A stretch of DNA of 64,000 bases, from positions 30,929,422 to 30,993,421 of the forward strand of contig CM059570.1 in the NCBI GenBank assembly GCA_030386875.1, written 5' to 3'. This document shows positions 11,041-22,345 of the stretch, one piece after another. Under the pieces are notes generated by a model. That model saw only the letters and a list, made by a program, of their open reading frames with translations, was not told the origin of the DNA and made no database searches. Source of the stretch: Morinoia aosen. Lineage: Eukaryota > Arthropoda > Malacostraca > Amphipoda > Talitridae. How positions within the stretch are numbered: the stretch's first letter is position 1; the number at the start of each line of letters is the position of its first letter. A program made the translations under genes and the position numbers.

Positions 11041-11329
11041 ATGGTACCTATGAATTCAATGGATACAGAGGTACAGATAGATAATGATAGAGAAGGTACA
11101 TTTTACTTAAAACGTACCTATGAAGCTAATGGGAATGTTACAAAGGGTACAATTTACAGAGAACGTACATTAAATTCAATGAACGAAGCCCACGCTAGGC
11201 ACAAACTGCAGCAGTGCTCGCTAAAAATGAAGTGCGATTTGAGCGCGGGCTGTCATTTGGGCTCGTTGAAAGATCATCTCGGTCAGGCATCGAGCAGCAA
11301 CGAGGGTGACGAAAATTACTGTAATTTGC
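11041..11329 (+). other. Non-repetitive lead-in of about 95 codons before the 22-bp array
   Basis: A frame opens at ATG 11038 and reads about 95 codons of varied sequence (for example KRTYEANGNVTKGTIYRERT) before entering the array. No domain is recognised. The segment contains a diverged direct repeat around GGTACA...ACGTACCTATGAA. Probably non-coding. Confidence 0.2.
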
Positions 11330-12200
11330 GGTGCGTACCCTCAGCACTGCACCACAGCACCCTCAGCAATGCACCACAGCACCCTCAGCACTGCACAAAC
11401 CGCACCCAAAGCACTGCACCACAGTACCCTCAGCACTGCACCACAGCACCCTCAGTACTGCACAGACAGCACCCAAAACACTGCACCACAGCACCCTCAG
11501 CACTGCACCACAGCACCCTCAGCACTGCACCACAGTACCCTCAGCACTGCACCACAGCACCCTCAGCACTGCACCACAGTACCCTCAGCACTGCACCACA
11601 GTACCCTCAGCACTGCACCACAGCACCCTCAGCACTGCACGACAGTACCCTCAGCACTGCACCACAGCACCCTCAGCACTGCACCACAGTACCCTCAGCA
11701 CTGCACCACAGTACCCTCAGCACTGCACCACAGTACCCTCAGCACTGCACCACAGCACCCTCAGCACTGCGCGACAGTACCCTCAGCACTGCACCACAGT
11801 ACCCTCAGCACTGCACCACAGTACCCTCAGCACTGCACCACAGCACCCTCAGCACTGCACCACAGTACCCTCAGCACTGCACCACAGTACCCTCAGCACT
11901 GCACCACAGCACCCTCAGCACTGCACCACAGTACCCTCAGCACTGCACCACAGCACCCTCAGCACTGCACCACAGCACCCTCAGCACTGCACCACAGTAC
12001 CCTCAGCACTGCACCACAGCACCCTCAGCACTGCACCACAGTACCCTCAGCACTGCACCACAGTACCCTCAGCACTGCACCACAGCACCCTCAGCACTGC
12101 ACCACAGTACCCTCAGCACTGCACCACAGCACCCTCAGCACTGCACCACAGTACCCTCAGCACTGCACCACAGCACCCTCAGCACTGCACACAGCACCAG
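11330..12200. repeat. 22-bp minisatellite, about 39 copies
   Basis: Units of the form CAGCACTGCACCACAG followed by C/T and ACCCT, very homogeneous. The main polymorphism is CACCCT versus TACCCT. The unit length is not divisible by three and contains no plus-strand stop, so all three plus frames stay open for 290-390 codons. These are artefacts. Confidence 0.97.
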
Positions 12201-12329
12201 TAGCCATTAACATAATCAGCACAGACCCAGCAGCAAGAAAGCAGTATTTTGTTCCGCTGAATAATGGCACTCGAGGGAGCTGCCCTTGTGCTGTTGTCTT
12301 TTACAGCTCATCATCGGGGTATAGGCCTT

Positions 12330-12465
12330 TATTTTAAAATTTTAATTCAACAGATTTTATTTTATGATTTATTTTACAAGACTTTATTTTATGGGATTTC
12401 TTTCACGATATTTTATTTTATGAGATTTATTTTACAAGATTTTATTTTGTAATTTATTTTATGAT
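12330..12465. repeat. AT-rich repeat of about 20 bp
   Basis: Variants of TTTTATTTTATGATTTATTT alternate with CAAGATTTTATTTTATG. Confidence 0.75.
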
Positions 12466-12471
12466 ACAAAG

Positions 12472-12715
12472 GTGTCGAGCGTTGGACACCTTCACGGAAG
12501 GGTGAGGCTTTTAACAACTCTGCCACGGCGAGCACATGAAGGCAGGAAAGTTTTCGTGACAGACTTCAAAAGGCTCGTGGATTCCGAGAATTACATTCCC
12601 CAGCAGGTGTTCAATTGCGACGAGACAGGTCTCTTTTGGAAGACGATGCCCTGGGGGCCTATATCACGGCAGATGAAAAGGCCCTTCCCGGTCACAAGCT
12701 CATGAAAATGGGCTT
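12472..12715 (+). pseudogene. Tigger/pogo-type (DDE_1) transposase fragment
   Basis: The frame from 12472 gives about 77 residues including FKRLVDSENYIPQQVFNCDE and TGLFWKTMPWG. The string QQVFNCDETGLFWK is the hallmark around the first catalytic acid of pogo/Tigger and jerky-type DDE transposases, where NxDETG contains a catalytic D. After MPWG the plausible family sequence (AYITADEKALPGHKLMK) continues in a different frame, so there is a frameshift near 12655. The N-terminal DNA-binding CENP-B-like domain and the rest of the catalytic domain are absent, and no terminal repeats were found. It is an old domesticable-type fragment with no sign of domestication. Confidence 0.8.
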
Positions 12716-12904
12716 CTACAGAGACGAATCATTTTCGAATCACTTATTTTTTTATACGAACGAATTATTTGTATTATTATAACGTTCTTATGGGAAAATC
12801 ATTTTGGGATACGAATTTTTTGGTTGCGAGGTGGCACTCGGAAGGAACTAAATTCGTAACACGAGGTAGCACTGTCCAATCACCGCTCGAATTCATAAAA
12901 TTGA

Positions 12905-13880
12905 GTATGAATTCCAAGAATTTGTAGCTGATCAATTGAGCATTACAAAGTATATATTAAATTATTTTATTTGCAAACACTGCTCAAATACACATTATAT
13001 GGCATAAATTCAATGAATTTATTTACAAGCACTGCTCAAATACACATTATATGGCATAAATTAAATGAATTTATTTACAAGCACTGCTCAATGACTCATT
13101 ATAAAGTATAAATTCAATGAATTTATTTACCAGCATTGTTCAATGACTCATTAAAAGTATAAATTCAATGAATTTATTTACAAGCACTGCTCAAATACAC
13201 ATTATATGGCATAAATTAAATGAATTTATTTACAAGCACTGCTCAATGACTCATTATAAAGTATAAATTCAATGAATTTATTTACCAGCATTGTTCAATG
13301 ACTCATTAATAGTATAAATTCAATGAATTTATTTACAAGCACTGCTCAAATACACATTATATGGCATAAATTAAATGAATTTATTTACAAGCACTGCTCA
13401 ATGACTCATTATAAAGTATAAATTCAATGAATTTATTTACAAGCACTGCTCAAATACACATTATATGGCATAAATTAAATGAATTTATTTACAAGCACTG
13501 CTCAATGACTCATTAAAAGTATAAATTCAATGAATTTATTTACAAGCACTGCTCAAATACACATTATATGGCATAAATTAAATGAATTTATTTACAAGCA
13601 CTGCTCAATGACTCATTATAAAGTATAAATTCAATGAATTTATTTACCAGCATTGTTCAATGACTCATTAAAAGTATAAATTCAATGAATTTATTTACAA
13701 GCACTGCTCAAATACACATTATATGGCATAAATTAAATGAATTTATTTACAAGCACTGCTCAATGACTCATTATAAAGTATAAATTCAATGAATTTATTT
13801 ACCAGCATTGTTCAATGACTCATTAATAGTATAAATTCAATGAATTTATTTATAAGCACTGCTCAAATACACATTATTGA
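12905..13880. repeat. 52-bp array with A-B-C higher-order order
   Basis: About 18 monomers share AATGAATTTATTTACAAGCA. Type A continues CTCAAATACACATTATATGG, type B CTCAATGACTCATTATAAAG, and type C CCAGCATTGTTCAATGACTC with one base fewer. In order, the monomers run A A B C A B C A B A B A B C A B C A, so an A-B-C trimer of about 155 bp is the recurring unit. Confidence 0.92.
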
Positions 13881-14394
13881 GCACAGCTTCCATACATCAT
13901 GCAGGGTTCCTGGGTGTTTTGCTAGTTAGAACACGAGGGTGTTTTGCCAATTAATGTTACTCAGTCAAGATTATTCAGTTAAGATCATTCAAACGTTGTA
14001 ATTCAGTAACGCCAAATAATATTATTATTAATAGCAGTGTTATTATATTATTATTATTAATAGCAAATAATATTATTAGTAATTAGTGTTATTAATTCAA
14101 TTAAAACTCACATTATCAGGAAATATTATTTAGTTAAAATTTTCAGGTAAGATTAGTCAGTTATTACCAAACAGTAAAGATATTTCAATTGATTTTATTC
14201 AGGGAATATTAATCAGTTGCTATTAATGGTTAATATTATTCAAGTATTATTATCAGGTAATATTAATTAGTTATTACTCTCATGTAATATTATTTATTTA
14301 CTATTATTCGGTCCATAATACACGAAGTTTGAATTTACGTGAGAGCGAGTTCTTTTTTACCTGAATATTATATTATAGCTGCAAAACTCATGTA
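13881..14394. repeat. AT-rich degenerate ATTATT sequence
   Basis: Rich in ATTATTA runs and loose copies of TATTATTCAGTTAAGATTA. No gene seen. Confidence 0.5.
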
Positions 14395-15770
14395 TTCAAA
14401 GGTGCAATATCTGCAATATTAACGCTCGTGAAACTGGAATATTTGCTATATTCACGTGCGTGAAACTAGGATATCGTCAATATTAGCGCTCGTGAAACTC
14501 GAATACTTCCAACATTCACGCACGTGAAGATGGGATATCTGAAATATTTATGTGCATGAAACTTGAATACTTGCAACATTCACGCACGTGAAGCTGGGAT
14601 ATCTGAAATATTTATGTGCATGAAACTTGAATACTTGCAACATTCACGCACGTGAAGCTGGGATATCTGTAATATTTACGTGCATGAAACTTGAATACTT
14701 GCAACATTCACGCACGTGAAGCTGGGATATCTGTAATATTTACGTGCATGAAACTGGAATACTTGCGATATTCACGCACGTGAAGCTGGGATATCTGTAA
14801 TATTTACGTGCATGAAACTGGAATACTTGCAACATTCACGCACGTGAAGCTGGGATATCTGTAATATTCACGTGCATGAAACTGGAATACTTGCAACATT
14901 CACGCACGTGAAGCTGGGATATCTGTAATATTTACGTGCATGAAACTGGAATACTTGCAACATTCACGCACGTGAAGCTGGGATATCTGTAATATTTACG
15001 TGCATGAAACTGGAATACTTGCAACATTCACGCACGTGAAGCTGGGATATCTGTAATATTTACGTGCATGAAACTTGAATACTTGCAACATTCACGCACG
15101 TGAAGCTGGGATATCTGTAATATTTACGTGCATGAAACTGGAATACTTGCAACATTCACGCACGTGAAGCTGGGATATCTGTAATATTTACGTGCATGAA
15201 ATTGGAATACTTGCAACATTCACGCACGTGAAGCTGGGATATCTGTAATATTTACGTGCATGAAACTGGAATACTTGCAACATTCACGCACGTGAAGCTG
15301 GTATATCTGTAATATTTACGTGCATGAAACTGGAATACTTGCGATATTCACGCACGTGAAGCTGGGATATCTGTAATATTTACGTGCATGAAACTGGAAT
15401 ACTTGCAACATTCACGCACGTGAAGCTGGGATATCTGTGATATTTACGTGCATGAAACTTGAATACTTGCAACATTCACGCACGTGAAGCTGGGATATCT
15501 GTAATATTTACGTGCATGAAACTGGAATACTTGCAACATTCACGCACGTGAAGCTGGGATATCTGTAATATTTACGTGCATGAAACTGGAATACTTGCAA
15601 CATTCACGCACGTGAAGCTGGGATATCTGTAATATTTACGTGCATGAAACTTGAATACTTGCAACATTCACGCACGTGAAGCTGGGATATCTGTAATATT
15701 TACGTGCATGAAACTTGAATACTTGCGATATTTCCGTACGTGAAGCTGGAACATCGCTAAGAAAACGCAT
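14395..15770. repeat. 64-bp array (two 32-bp halves), about 20 copies
   Basis: Each unit is GCAACATTCACGCACGTGAA + GCTGGGATATCT followed by the related GTAATATTTACGTGCATGAA + ACTGGAATACTT. The halves are diverged copies of one 32-bp monomer. The first 200 bases and the stretch after 15730 contain monomers that do not yet show the two-type pattern. Nearly every unit contains a perfect CACGTG hexamer. Confidence 0.95.
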
Positions 15771-15993
15771 ATGAAATTCGAATAGCTACAACATTCACGC
15801 GCGTGAAACAGTAACGTCAGCAATACTTACGCGTAATAAACTAGCCTATCGCGGCGACACCATGAAACTACTGTAGAAAATCCCTGCAACATAAAACTAT
15901 CATAATTCTGCTATATTCTCGCGTGGGAAACTTAACATCGCCACAACACTCCCGCACAAATACGGACATATCGATGGGTATCCTTCTTCCTAC

Positions 15994-16103
15994 TCCCAAT
16001 CTAACTTTTTGCCGAAACATGCATGTTTATCACCGCCCAAGCGATTAAATCGCTTAGGCTTCGAAAAATATGCATGCAGGCGGCGAAAAAGTTAGACTGG
16101 GCT
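15994..16103. mobile_element. Palindromic mini-element, copy 2
   Basis: About 110 bp with ends CCCAATCTAACTTTTTGCCG and CGGCGAAAAAGTTAGACTGG, inverted complements of each other and matching the ends of the copy at 10911-11022. The centre holds the palindrome AAGCGATTAAATCGCTT, and TGCATG blocks flank it on both sides. The shared ends with different middles suggest a foldback/MITE family. It is probably mobilised in trans by an unidentified transposase. Confidence 0.75.
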
Positions 16104-16317
16104 GTAAACAAGGTTACGCAGATTTGCTGTCACTGATACATTTACATGCGCACCTCTTACTGACGGGATATGGGTTCACCCGTTCTTTCATTTTTGTAGA
16201 GTTACAGTTCAGTTGGTAAATTTCGAGGTCAATGAACGTTGGATCAAATATTCCAACTTTTAAGTTTTAATTTTTCTCACAGCGGCAAAAATTTAGTTTA
16301 ACTGAGGCTGACGTTTC
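16104..16317. other. Unique non-coding spacer
   Basis: No feature seen. Confidence 0.4.
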
Positions 16318-17045
16318 ACCCAACCATGCTCCAGCCAACTCCAGCCATACTTCATCTAACTACAGCCATGCTCCAGCCATGCTCCAGCTAACTCCAGCTA
16401 ACTCCAGTCATGCTCCAGCCATACTCCAGCCAACCCCAACCATAATCCAGCCAACCTTAGTCATTCTCCAGCCAACTCCAGCCAGCTCCAGCCATGCTCC
16501 AGCTAAGTCCAGCTAACTACAGTCATGCTCCAGCCATACTCCAGCCAACCCCAACCATAATCCAGCCAACTCTAGTTATTCTCCAGCCAACTCCAGCCAA
16601 CTCCAGCCAACTCCACCCAACTCCAGCAGACTCCAACCATGCTCCAGCTATGCTTCAGCATACACCAACCATGCTCCAGCCATGCTCCAGCTAACTACAG
16701 CTAACTATAGTCATGCTCTAAACAACTCCAGCAAATTCCAGCCATGCTCTATCTACACCCCAGCCATGCTTCAACCATGCTCCAGCCATGCTCCAGCCAT
16801 GCTCCAGCCATGCTCCAGCCATGCTAGAACCATGCTCCAGCCATGCTCCAGCTATGCTCCAGCTAACTCCAGCTAACTACAGTCATGCTCTAACCAACTC
16901 CAGCAAATTCCAGCCATGCTCTCTCTACACCCCAGCCATGCTTCAACCATGCTTCAGCCATGCTCCAACCATGCTTCAACCATGCTTCAGCCATGCTCCA
17001 ACCATGCTTCAGCCATGCTCCAACCATGCTCCAGCTACGCTCCAG
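16318..17045. repeat. Irregular 11-12 bp array (CCATGCTCCAGC type)
   Basis: About 60 short units, mostly CATGCTCCAGC, TAACTCCAGC and CATGCTTCAAC. Longer blocks of about 190 bp recur: TACAGTCATGCTCTAACCAA with AGCAAATTCCAGCCATGCTC appears near 16700 and 16880. Open frames of up to 112 codons are artefacts. Confidence 0.9.
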
Positions 17046-18330
17046 CTTGCGACTCATTTCCTCTTAATGATGAGCAAAAAACGCGTTCGCTCTTCCAGCT
17101 CTAATGAACGAGGCCTGCTCGAATGAGCTGAGCGGAAACTAATGGGCCTAGCGTTGAGGCCTGAATTATTGAGGCCCTTCCTTCCTATCTAAAAGTCCGG
17201 TGAGATTGAGTTGAGTTGCGTCAAATGCTCCGGCACCTCTGCGGGGTGTCTGTGAAGCCTCGAAAGCTTGGTTGATTTGGATTTGCAGTGGTCCTTCATG
17301 GGTGAAAATTGATTCAAGTGATTCCAGTGAAAAACTAATACTAGTTTAATTTTTTACACTAAATTCTTCACGAACTGAAATTAATTCGAAAGATCAGTGT
17401 GAATACGTATTGTTAAATTATGTGTGGGCGCAAAATTCTTCAATAGGTGGAAATTAATTTAAATGATCCAAGTGAAAGCCTAATGCTAATCTAACGCGCA
17501 TAATTCTTCACGTTCTGAAATTTAATTCTAGAGATCCAACGAACGAGTTACAATCATCTAGTATGATGACACAACGGTCCTATATGGGAAGAAATTAACG
17601 TGAAAGATCCAACTGAAAACTTGATGCTAATCTGATGTGTTGATGCAAAATTCTATATGGGTCAAATTTAATTCGAAAAATATTACATAAAACGTCAACA
17701 GAAATCCTTCATGGACAGAATTGAATTCGAAAGAACCGACTGAAAACTTTATGTTTATTTCTTATTATGTCTGCTGACGTAAAATACATAATATAAAAAT
17801 CGAAACGTATTGGCGAGTCGACGTCTGTATTATCTAGTGTGATGAAGTAAAGTTGTTTTCCCGTGTTTTCGGGGTTATTTTAACGAACATTTTGTTCCAG
17901 GGTAAGGTAAAAATCATAAGTTACAATTTTCATTGAGTTAGTAACTTGATTTCCGCGCAACTGAAATGTTTACCCAAACTTTATAACATCATAAAAAACA
18001 GCAGGTAACTCAGAATCAAGGTACGCATACAGATGTAAGCGATATTAAAGAAGAACCACGAAGCGATTTTTGAAGATGAATATAAAAATCCCTCAATAAA
18101 ATTGATCGAAACGTGCATCGAAAAACAAGTACATATAAAGACCAGAAACATAAATAGGCGCATAAGAAAGCTTTCAATAAAACTGACAGAAACTCCCATT
18201 TTCGAGAGGCCTCACGTGAAGCATTCCAAAGTTGACTATTTCTGATCTTCATTTAAATAATGTATTGTTGCTGCGTGAGTCCTGAACCAATTGGTTTGAA
18301 CTCTTCTGGTGTAAAAAAGGTCACTCAATT
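17046..18330. other. Non-coding; degenerate internal repeats at about 17290-17720
   Basis: Loose copies of AATTCTTCACG...GAAATTAATTCGAAAGATCC recur at roughly 60-110 base spacing, consistent with a very old array. A small inverted or direct duplication around CAATAAAATTGATCGAAAC and CAATAAAACTGACAGAAAC lies at 18095-18195. No gene seen. Confidence 0.4.
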
Positions 18331-18339
18331 ACTGGTGAA

Positions 18340-18505
18340 CATCATTGAGAACAACAGCAGAACACACGAATCACAAATAGTGTGACCACTGAGAACGAGT
18401 CACAATTATTGTGATTACTCGTAAAAAATGGGAACAATTGTGCCACGCTATTCACAATCATTGTGACCACTCTGAACGAGTCACAAATATTGTGACCACT
18501 TTATC
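18340..18505. repeat. Short degenerate repeat GAACGAGTCACAATTATTGT
   Basis: Four to five units of about 30 bp alternate CACAAATATTGTGACCACT and GAACGAGTCACAA. Each contains the small palindrome CACAATTATTGTG. Confidence 0.7.
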
Positions 18506-18789
18506 ACGGCAAAATTTTTACAGAAAACAATTGGGCTGAAAAATCAGTTACACAGCCTAGTTAATTGGTCTTGGAAATAGGCATAATCATTACTGTTCAT
18601 GAGTTCTAATGCATTTTTCACGCTGCGAATAGTCATAATTTTGAATGTAAATTGTACTTTAAATTACTCTCTCATCAAGCAAATAGTAATAAAAGTACCA
18701 GCTCAATTCACTTCAAACAGTTAATTCATCTTATGAGTTATTACGATAACACATAATTAACGTTAATTTCACATTTTTGAATTGATTTC

Positions 18790-19395
18790 ATATTTTATGA
18801 ATAGTCATCGAAAAATGTTCATTTCAGTTCAAATTTGTTTTACATCTTGTAAATAGTCATAAAATAACCGTTCATTTCAATTCAAATGGGTTTCACATCT
18901 TGTAAATAATCGAAAAAATAACCGTTCATTTCAATTCAAATGGGTTTCACATCTTGTAAATAATCGAAAAATAACCGTTCATTTCAGTTCAAATGGGTTT
19001 CACATCCTGTAAATAGTCATAAAAATAACTGTTCATTTCAGTTCAAATGGGTTTCACATCTTGTAAATAGTCATAAAAATAACCGTTCATTTCAGTTCAA
19101 ATGGCTTTCATATCTTGTAAATAATCGAAAAAATAACCGTTCATTTCAATTCAATTGAGTTTATCTTGCGCTTAAATAATCATAAAAATAACCGTTCATT
19201 TTAATTCAATTGAGTTTATCGTGCGCTTAAACAGTCATAAAAATAACCGTTCATTTCAATTTAATTGAGTTTATTTTGCGCTTAAATAATCATAAAAATA
19301 ACCGTTCATTTCAATTCAATTGAGTTTATCGTGCGCTTAAACAGTCATAAAAATAACCGTTCATTTCAATTCAATTGAGTTTATCTTGCGCCTAA
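18790..19395. repeat. Repeat of about 54 bp, about 11 copies, two subfamilies
   Basis: Units share AATAACCGTTCATTTCAATT. The left group continues CAAATGGGTTTCACATCTTG, the right group CAATTGAGTTTATCTTGCGC. The subfamilies are spatially separated, showing two local expansion events. Confidence 0.9.
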
Positions 19396-19814
19396 TTACG
19401 TCCCAATGTTGTCATTTGTTCTCTCTTCTGTATTTCCAACAGAAGGCTCATCACATCATTTAATATTAATAGCATTTTAATCAACAAAAAGTCACTTCGA
19501 AAACTTTTGGTCATGAACATCAGGAGACTTATTATATTGTATTGTATTGTATACACTTGGTCTAGGATGACCTCTATTTGTTAGCATGGCTAGTTGAGAT
19601 CAATAGCTGCATTAAGTTGCAAGTTCAGTTTTGCGCTGATAACCTTTTTGTAAAACTTACCTTCCAGTTTACAGTTGTGTGAGTATTCTATTATCAACTT
19701 TACTTCTTATGGAAGTATCACATCAACAAACAAACTTTGAGTTTACTGTTACAGGAGTATCATATTGAAAAAATTTTAGTTTACTGTTGAGAGCGTGAGA
19801 AAAAGAGTATCAAA
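19396..19814. repeat. Degenerate units around GGAGTATCA with spacer
   Basis: From about 19690, loose units of about 55-60 bp contain GGAGTATCA followed by TTTGAGTTTACTGTT. The same unit type continues beyond the TTAA element at 21278-21350, so the element inserted in this small array. Confidence 0.6.
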
Positions 19815-20007
19815 TTAAGGGGACCATGCTCACCGGTCGGCCAAAACTTGATTTTCCGTCCGTAGTTTTTTTCTATCGGACTTACGTCTATGAAAATTTG
19901 CAGACTACTAGATCTCTAGATTCCCAACAACTTTTCTTCGTCAAGTTTTTTTGCATTGGGACATAGAAAATGAATTATTCGTGATAAATAAAAAAAATAT
20001 ATGTATA

Positions 20008-20325
20008 ACATTCGTTATAATGGGGCCGAAATTTAGAAAGCTGGAGCAATGCGGTTTGTTGCATGCGAAAGTACAACGTATTCTCCAAAAATGCTGTTTA
20101 CCGGTTTTTGAATTTGAATTCATTTTGAATTTATAGAATTTTTTTTGAAAAAGCTGTAATCAGAGTTTAAATTTAGGGTAAAAAGTCTACGGAAAAAATT
20201 TCACGTAAAAATTTTTGAAAATCAAGTAGACAGCAATCGTAGATTACACCTGTGACTTCCAAATGCAGCAAACCACATTGCTCTAGCTGTGTAAATTCCG
20301 GCCCCATTATAACGAATGTATTTAA
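20008..20325. repeat. Inverted repeat arms within the TTAA element
   Basis: ATTCGTTATAATGGGGCCGA and GGAGCAATGCGGTTTG at 20008-20065 return as reverse complements at 20262-20325 with a few substitutions, leaving a loop of about 195 bases. Confidence 0.85.
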
Positions 20326-20582
20326 AATTGTGATTGTACAATATCGACGATTTAAGAAAAAAAATGCTTCTCCTCCTACAGTTTTTGAGCTTCAGTGATG
20401 ATTTTGGTATCATTGGATGCATAAAAACAAGGGCTTCACAATGCATTAGGAAGTTTTTCAAAATTCATTCTTGTTTCAAAGTTATGACGTCATAAATTTA
20501 AATTTTCTTGAGAATATTTTGATTTTTTTTTGTAATTTTAATATTGGAAATTTGAGGAAAAGCATTCAAGGTTTTGGAATGT

Positions 20583-21110
20583 CCACGTTATTTTGCATCC
20601 AATGATACCAAAATCATTACTGTAGCTCAAAAACTATCAGAGAAGAAGCATTTAGAACCCCCCAAAAAATGTCGTTTTCTATGATTTCCCATTTTCTTTT
20701 CAAGAAAATCGCATTTTGTCTTGAATGATAAATGATTCTAAATTGCATTTCCTATCAGTATACCAAATTTCATTGCTCTAAATTCAACAAAAAAAAAATC
20801 GGATGGGGGATGCTTACCTTGAGGAATATGAATGACGAAATATATATAAAAAAAATAAATTAAAATTGAAAATTCGAGAATTTTTTTTTTTTTGAATGTC
20901 CACGTTATTATGCATCCAATGATACCAAAATCATCACTGTAGCTCAAAAACTGTAGGAGGAGAAGCATTTAGAAAACCCCCCAAAAATGTCGTTTTCTAT
21001 GATTTCCCATTATATTTTCAAGAAAATCGCATTTTGTCATGAATGATAAATGATTCTAAATTGCATTTCCTATCAGTATACCGAATTTCAGTGCTCTAGG
21101 TTCAAAAATG
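20583..21110. repeat. Direct duplication of about 210 bp within the TTAA element
   Basis: 20583-20790 and 20897-21110 are about 90 percent alike (for example ATGTCGTTTTCTATGATTTC and AATGATAAATGATTCTAAAT in both). A shorter reverse-complement relative containing GATGATTTTGGTATCATTGG lies at about 20355-20420. Confidence 0.9.
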
Positions 21111-21277
21111 AAAAAAAAGGTCCGTAAGGGGGATGCTCTCCCCCTCCCGGGGGGGACGCTAGCTCTGGGATACGTTCCTGATATTTTTACAGACATTCGG
21201 GGACATATCTCAAACTCATTTAAAGCAATAAAAAAATCGGGAGAGGACTGCAGATGCCCCCAACATGGTCCCCTTAA

Positions 21278-21760
21278 CAAACTAAACAACTTACCTTTGA
21301 GTTCACCGGTAAGAGCGTGCAAAGGGAGTATCAAATTAACAAACTAAGCCTCCCAAGCAAAGTTCTCATCTCACACACAATACAAGAAAGGTTCAGCTTC
21401 AAACGGATTATTCCATTTGACTGTGGGTGCAAAGACCTGCGTGTATTATGAAGAACCGGCATGTATTATGAAGCAAGGATCCTCTTTAGGAAAGCTGCTT
21501 AGTTGTGCCAGTGCGGGAGAAGGATTACCGATTACGCGAGGGAATCGCCCTTGGGAGGCGCTATCACCTTCGGATGACGGAGTGAAGCCTTGGTCTGGTA
21601 TTTGTGCGGATTTAAATGTGAGTGGAACATCGAGAAATTGTTGAATGGAGACGTATCCACTATGCAATGTATCTACAAAAAAATGTATCCACTGACCGAC
21701 ATATTTATATTAGATATCAGAACCAAACAACGGTTTAATTAATTTATGATTCATTTATTT
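21278..21760. other. Empty-site paralogue, then non-coding sequence
   Basis: 21312-21350 contains GAGTATCAAATTAACAAACT, the unit in which the TTAA element sits. A 75-codon plus-strand open frame (21417-21644) with an overlapping antisense frame follows. Neither is recognised. Confidence 0.4.
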
Positions 21761-21839
21761 TGTGCTGCATTTTGAAGGGGAAAAGCTAATGAAATAAATC
21801 AGAATTAAACTGCTGTATGGTTTCGGTATCATAGAGTAT

Positions 21840-22068
21840 ATCGGTCACTGTATGCAGAGTTGCTGCTTGGTTGGTTGGTGCGTGTGTCTGTGACACTCTT
21901 AAAGGACGCTCAATGACCGTATCTGTGATGAGAGTTTCACCAGTGCACAAGTACAAGAATATTTTAATGGCGGGCACTATTAGGATGGATATGTTTGTTT
22001 GTCATCCACTTCTACCAGATATATATAAGCAAAATATCTAATCCCGCCATTTTTTGACGGTTCGTGTA
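21840..22068. repeat. Dispersed repeat family, copy A
   Basis: About 230 bp similar to 61752-62010 at roughly 80 percent, highest across CAATGACCGTATCTGTGAT and TTTCACCAGTGCACAAGTAC. Similarity stops near 22068, where the LINE sequence appears to begin. The plus frame after ATG 21912 reads much the same peptide as copy B (SPVHKYKNILMAGT) but is interrupted. The family is unidentified and may be part of a larger transposon. Confidence 0.7.
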
Positions 22069-22345
22069 GTAGTTCAATAATCCCCACCTCCTGACCTAAT
22101 GATATGGTTCCTCGATCGCTTGAATGGTGTATGCATTGCTAGTTACTCTTTGTAAGTACATTTTTCGGTGAATACCAGTATGCTGTTACACAATTCGTTG
22201 TCTGCTAGCACATTTACTTGTCTGTTCGTCGTTAGTTAGGCTCTGTGCTTTTAACTCGATGTCTGAGGTTCCTGAGGTTCCTGAGGTTGAGTTCGGGTCG
22301 TCCGCCCGGGCCACGCGTTGCGCCGCCCTCGTGCCGCCACGCCTC

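Larger units (their letters stand above)
19815..21277. mobile_element. Non-autonomous TTAA-flanked DNA element (1.46 kb)
   Basis: The element begins after TTAA (19815-19818) with GGGGACCATGCTCACC and ends with CAACATGGTCCCC before TTAA (21274-21277). The inverted ends therefore share GGGGACCATG plus a few bases. TTAA duplication is characteristic of piggyBac-like transposition, though the terminal sequence is not one I recognise. No transposase frame is present; open frames are at most about 90 codons. The interior contains an inverted pair (about 20008-20065 against 20262-20325) and a long direct duplication (20583-20790 and 20897-21110). The flanking minisatellite unit recurs uninterrupted at 21312-21350, acting as an empty-site paralogue. 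Confidence 0.8.
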
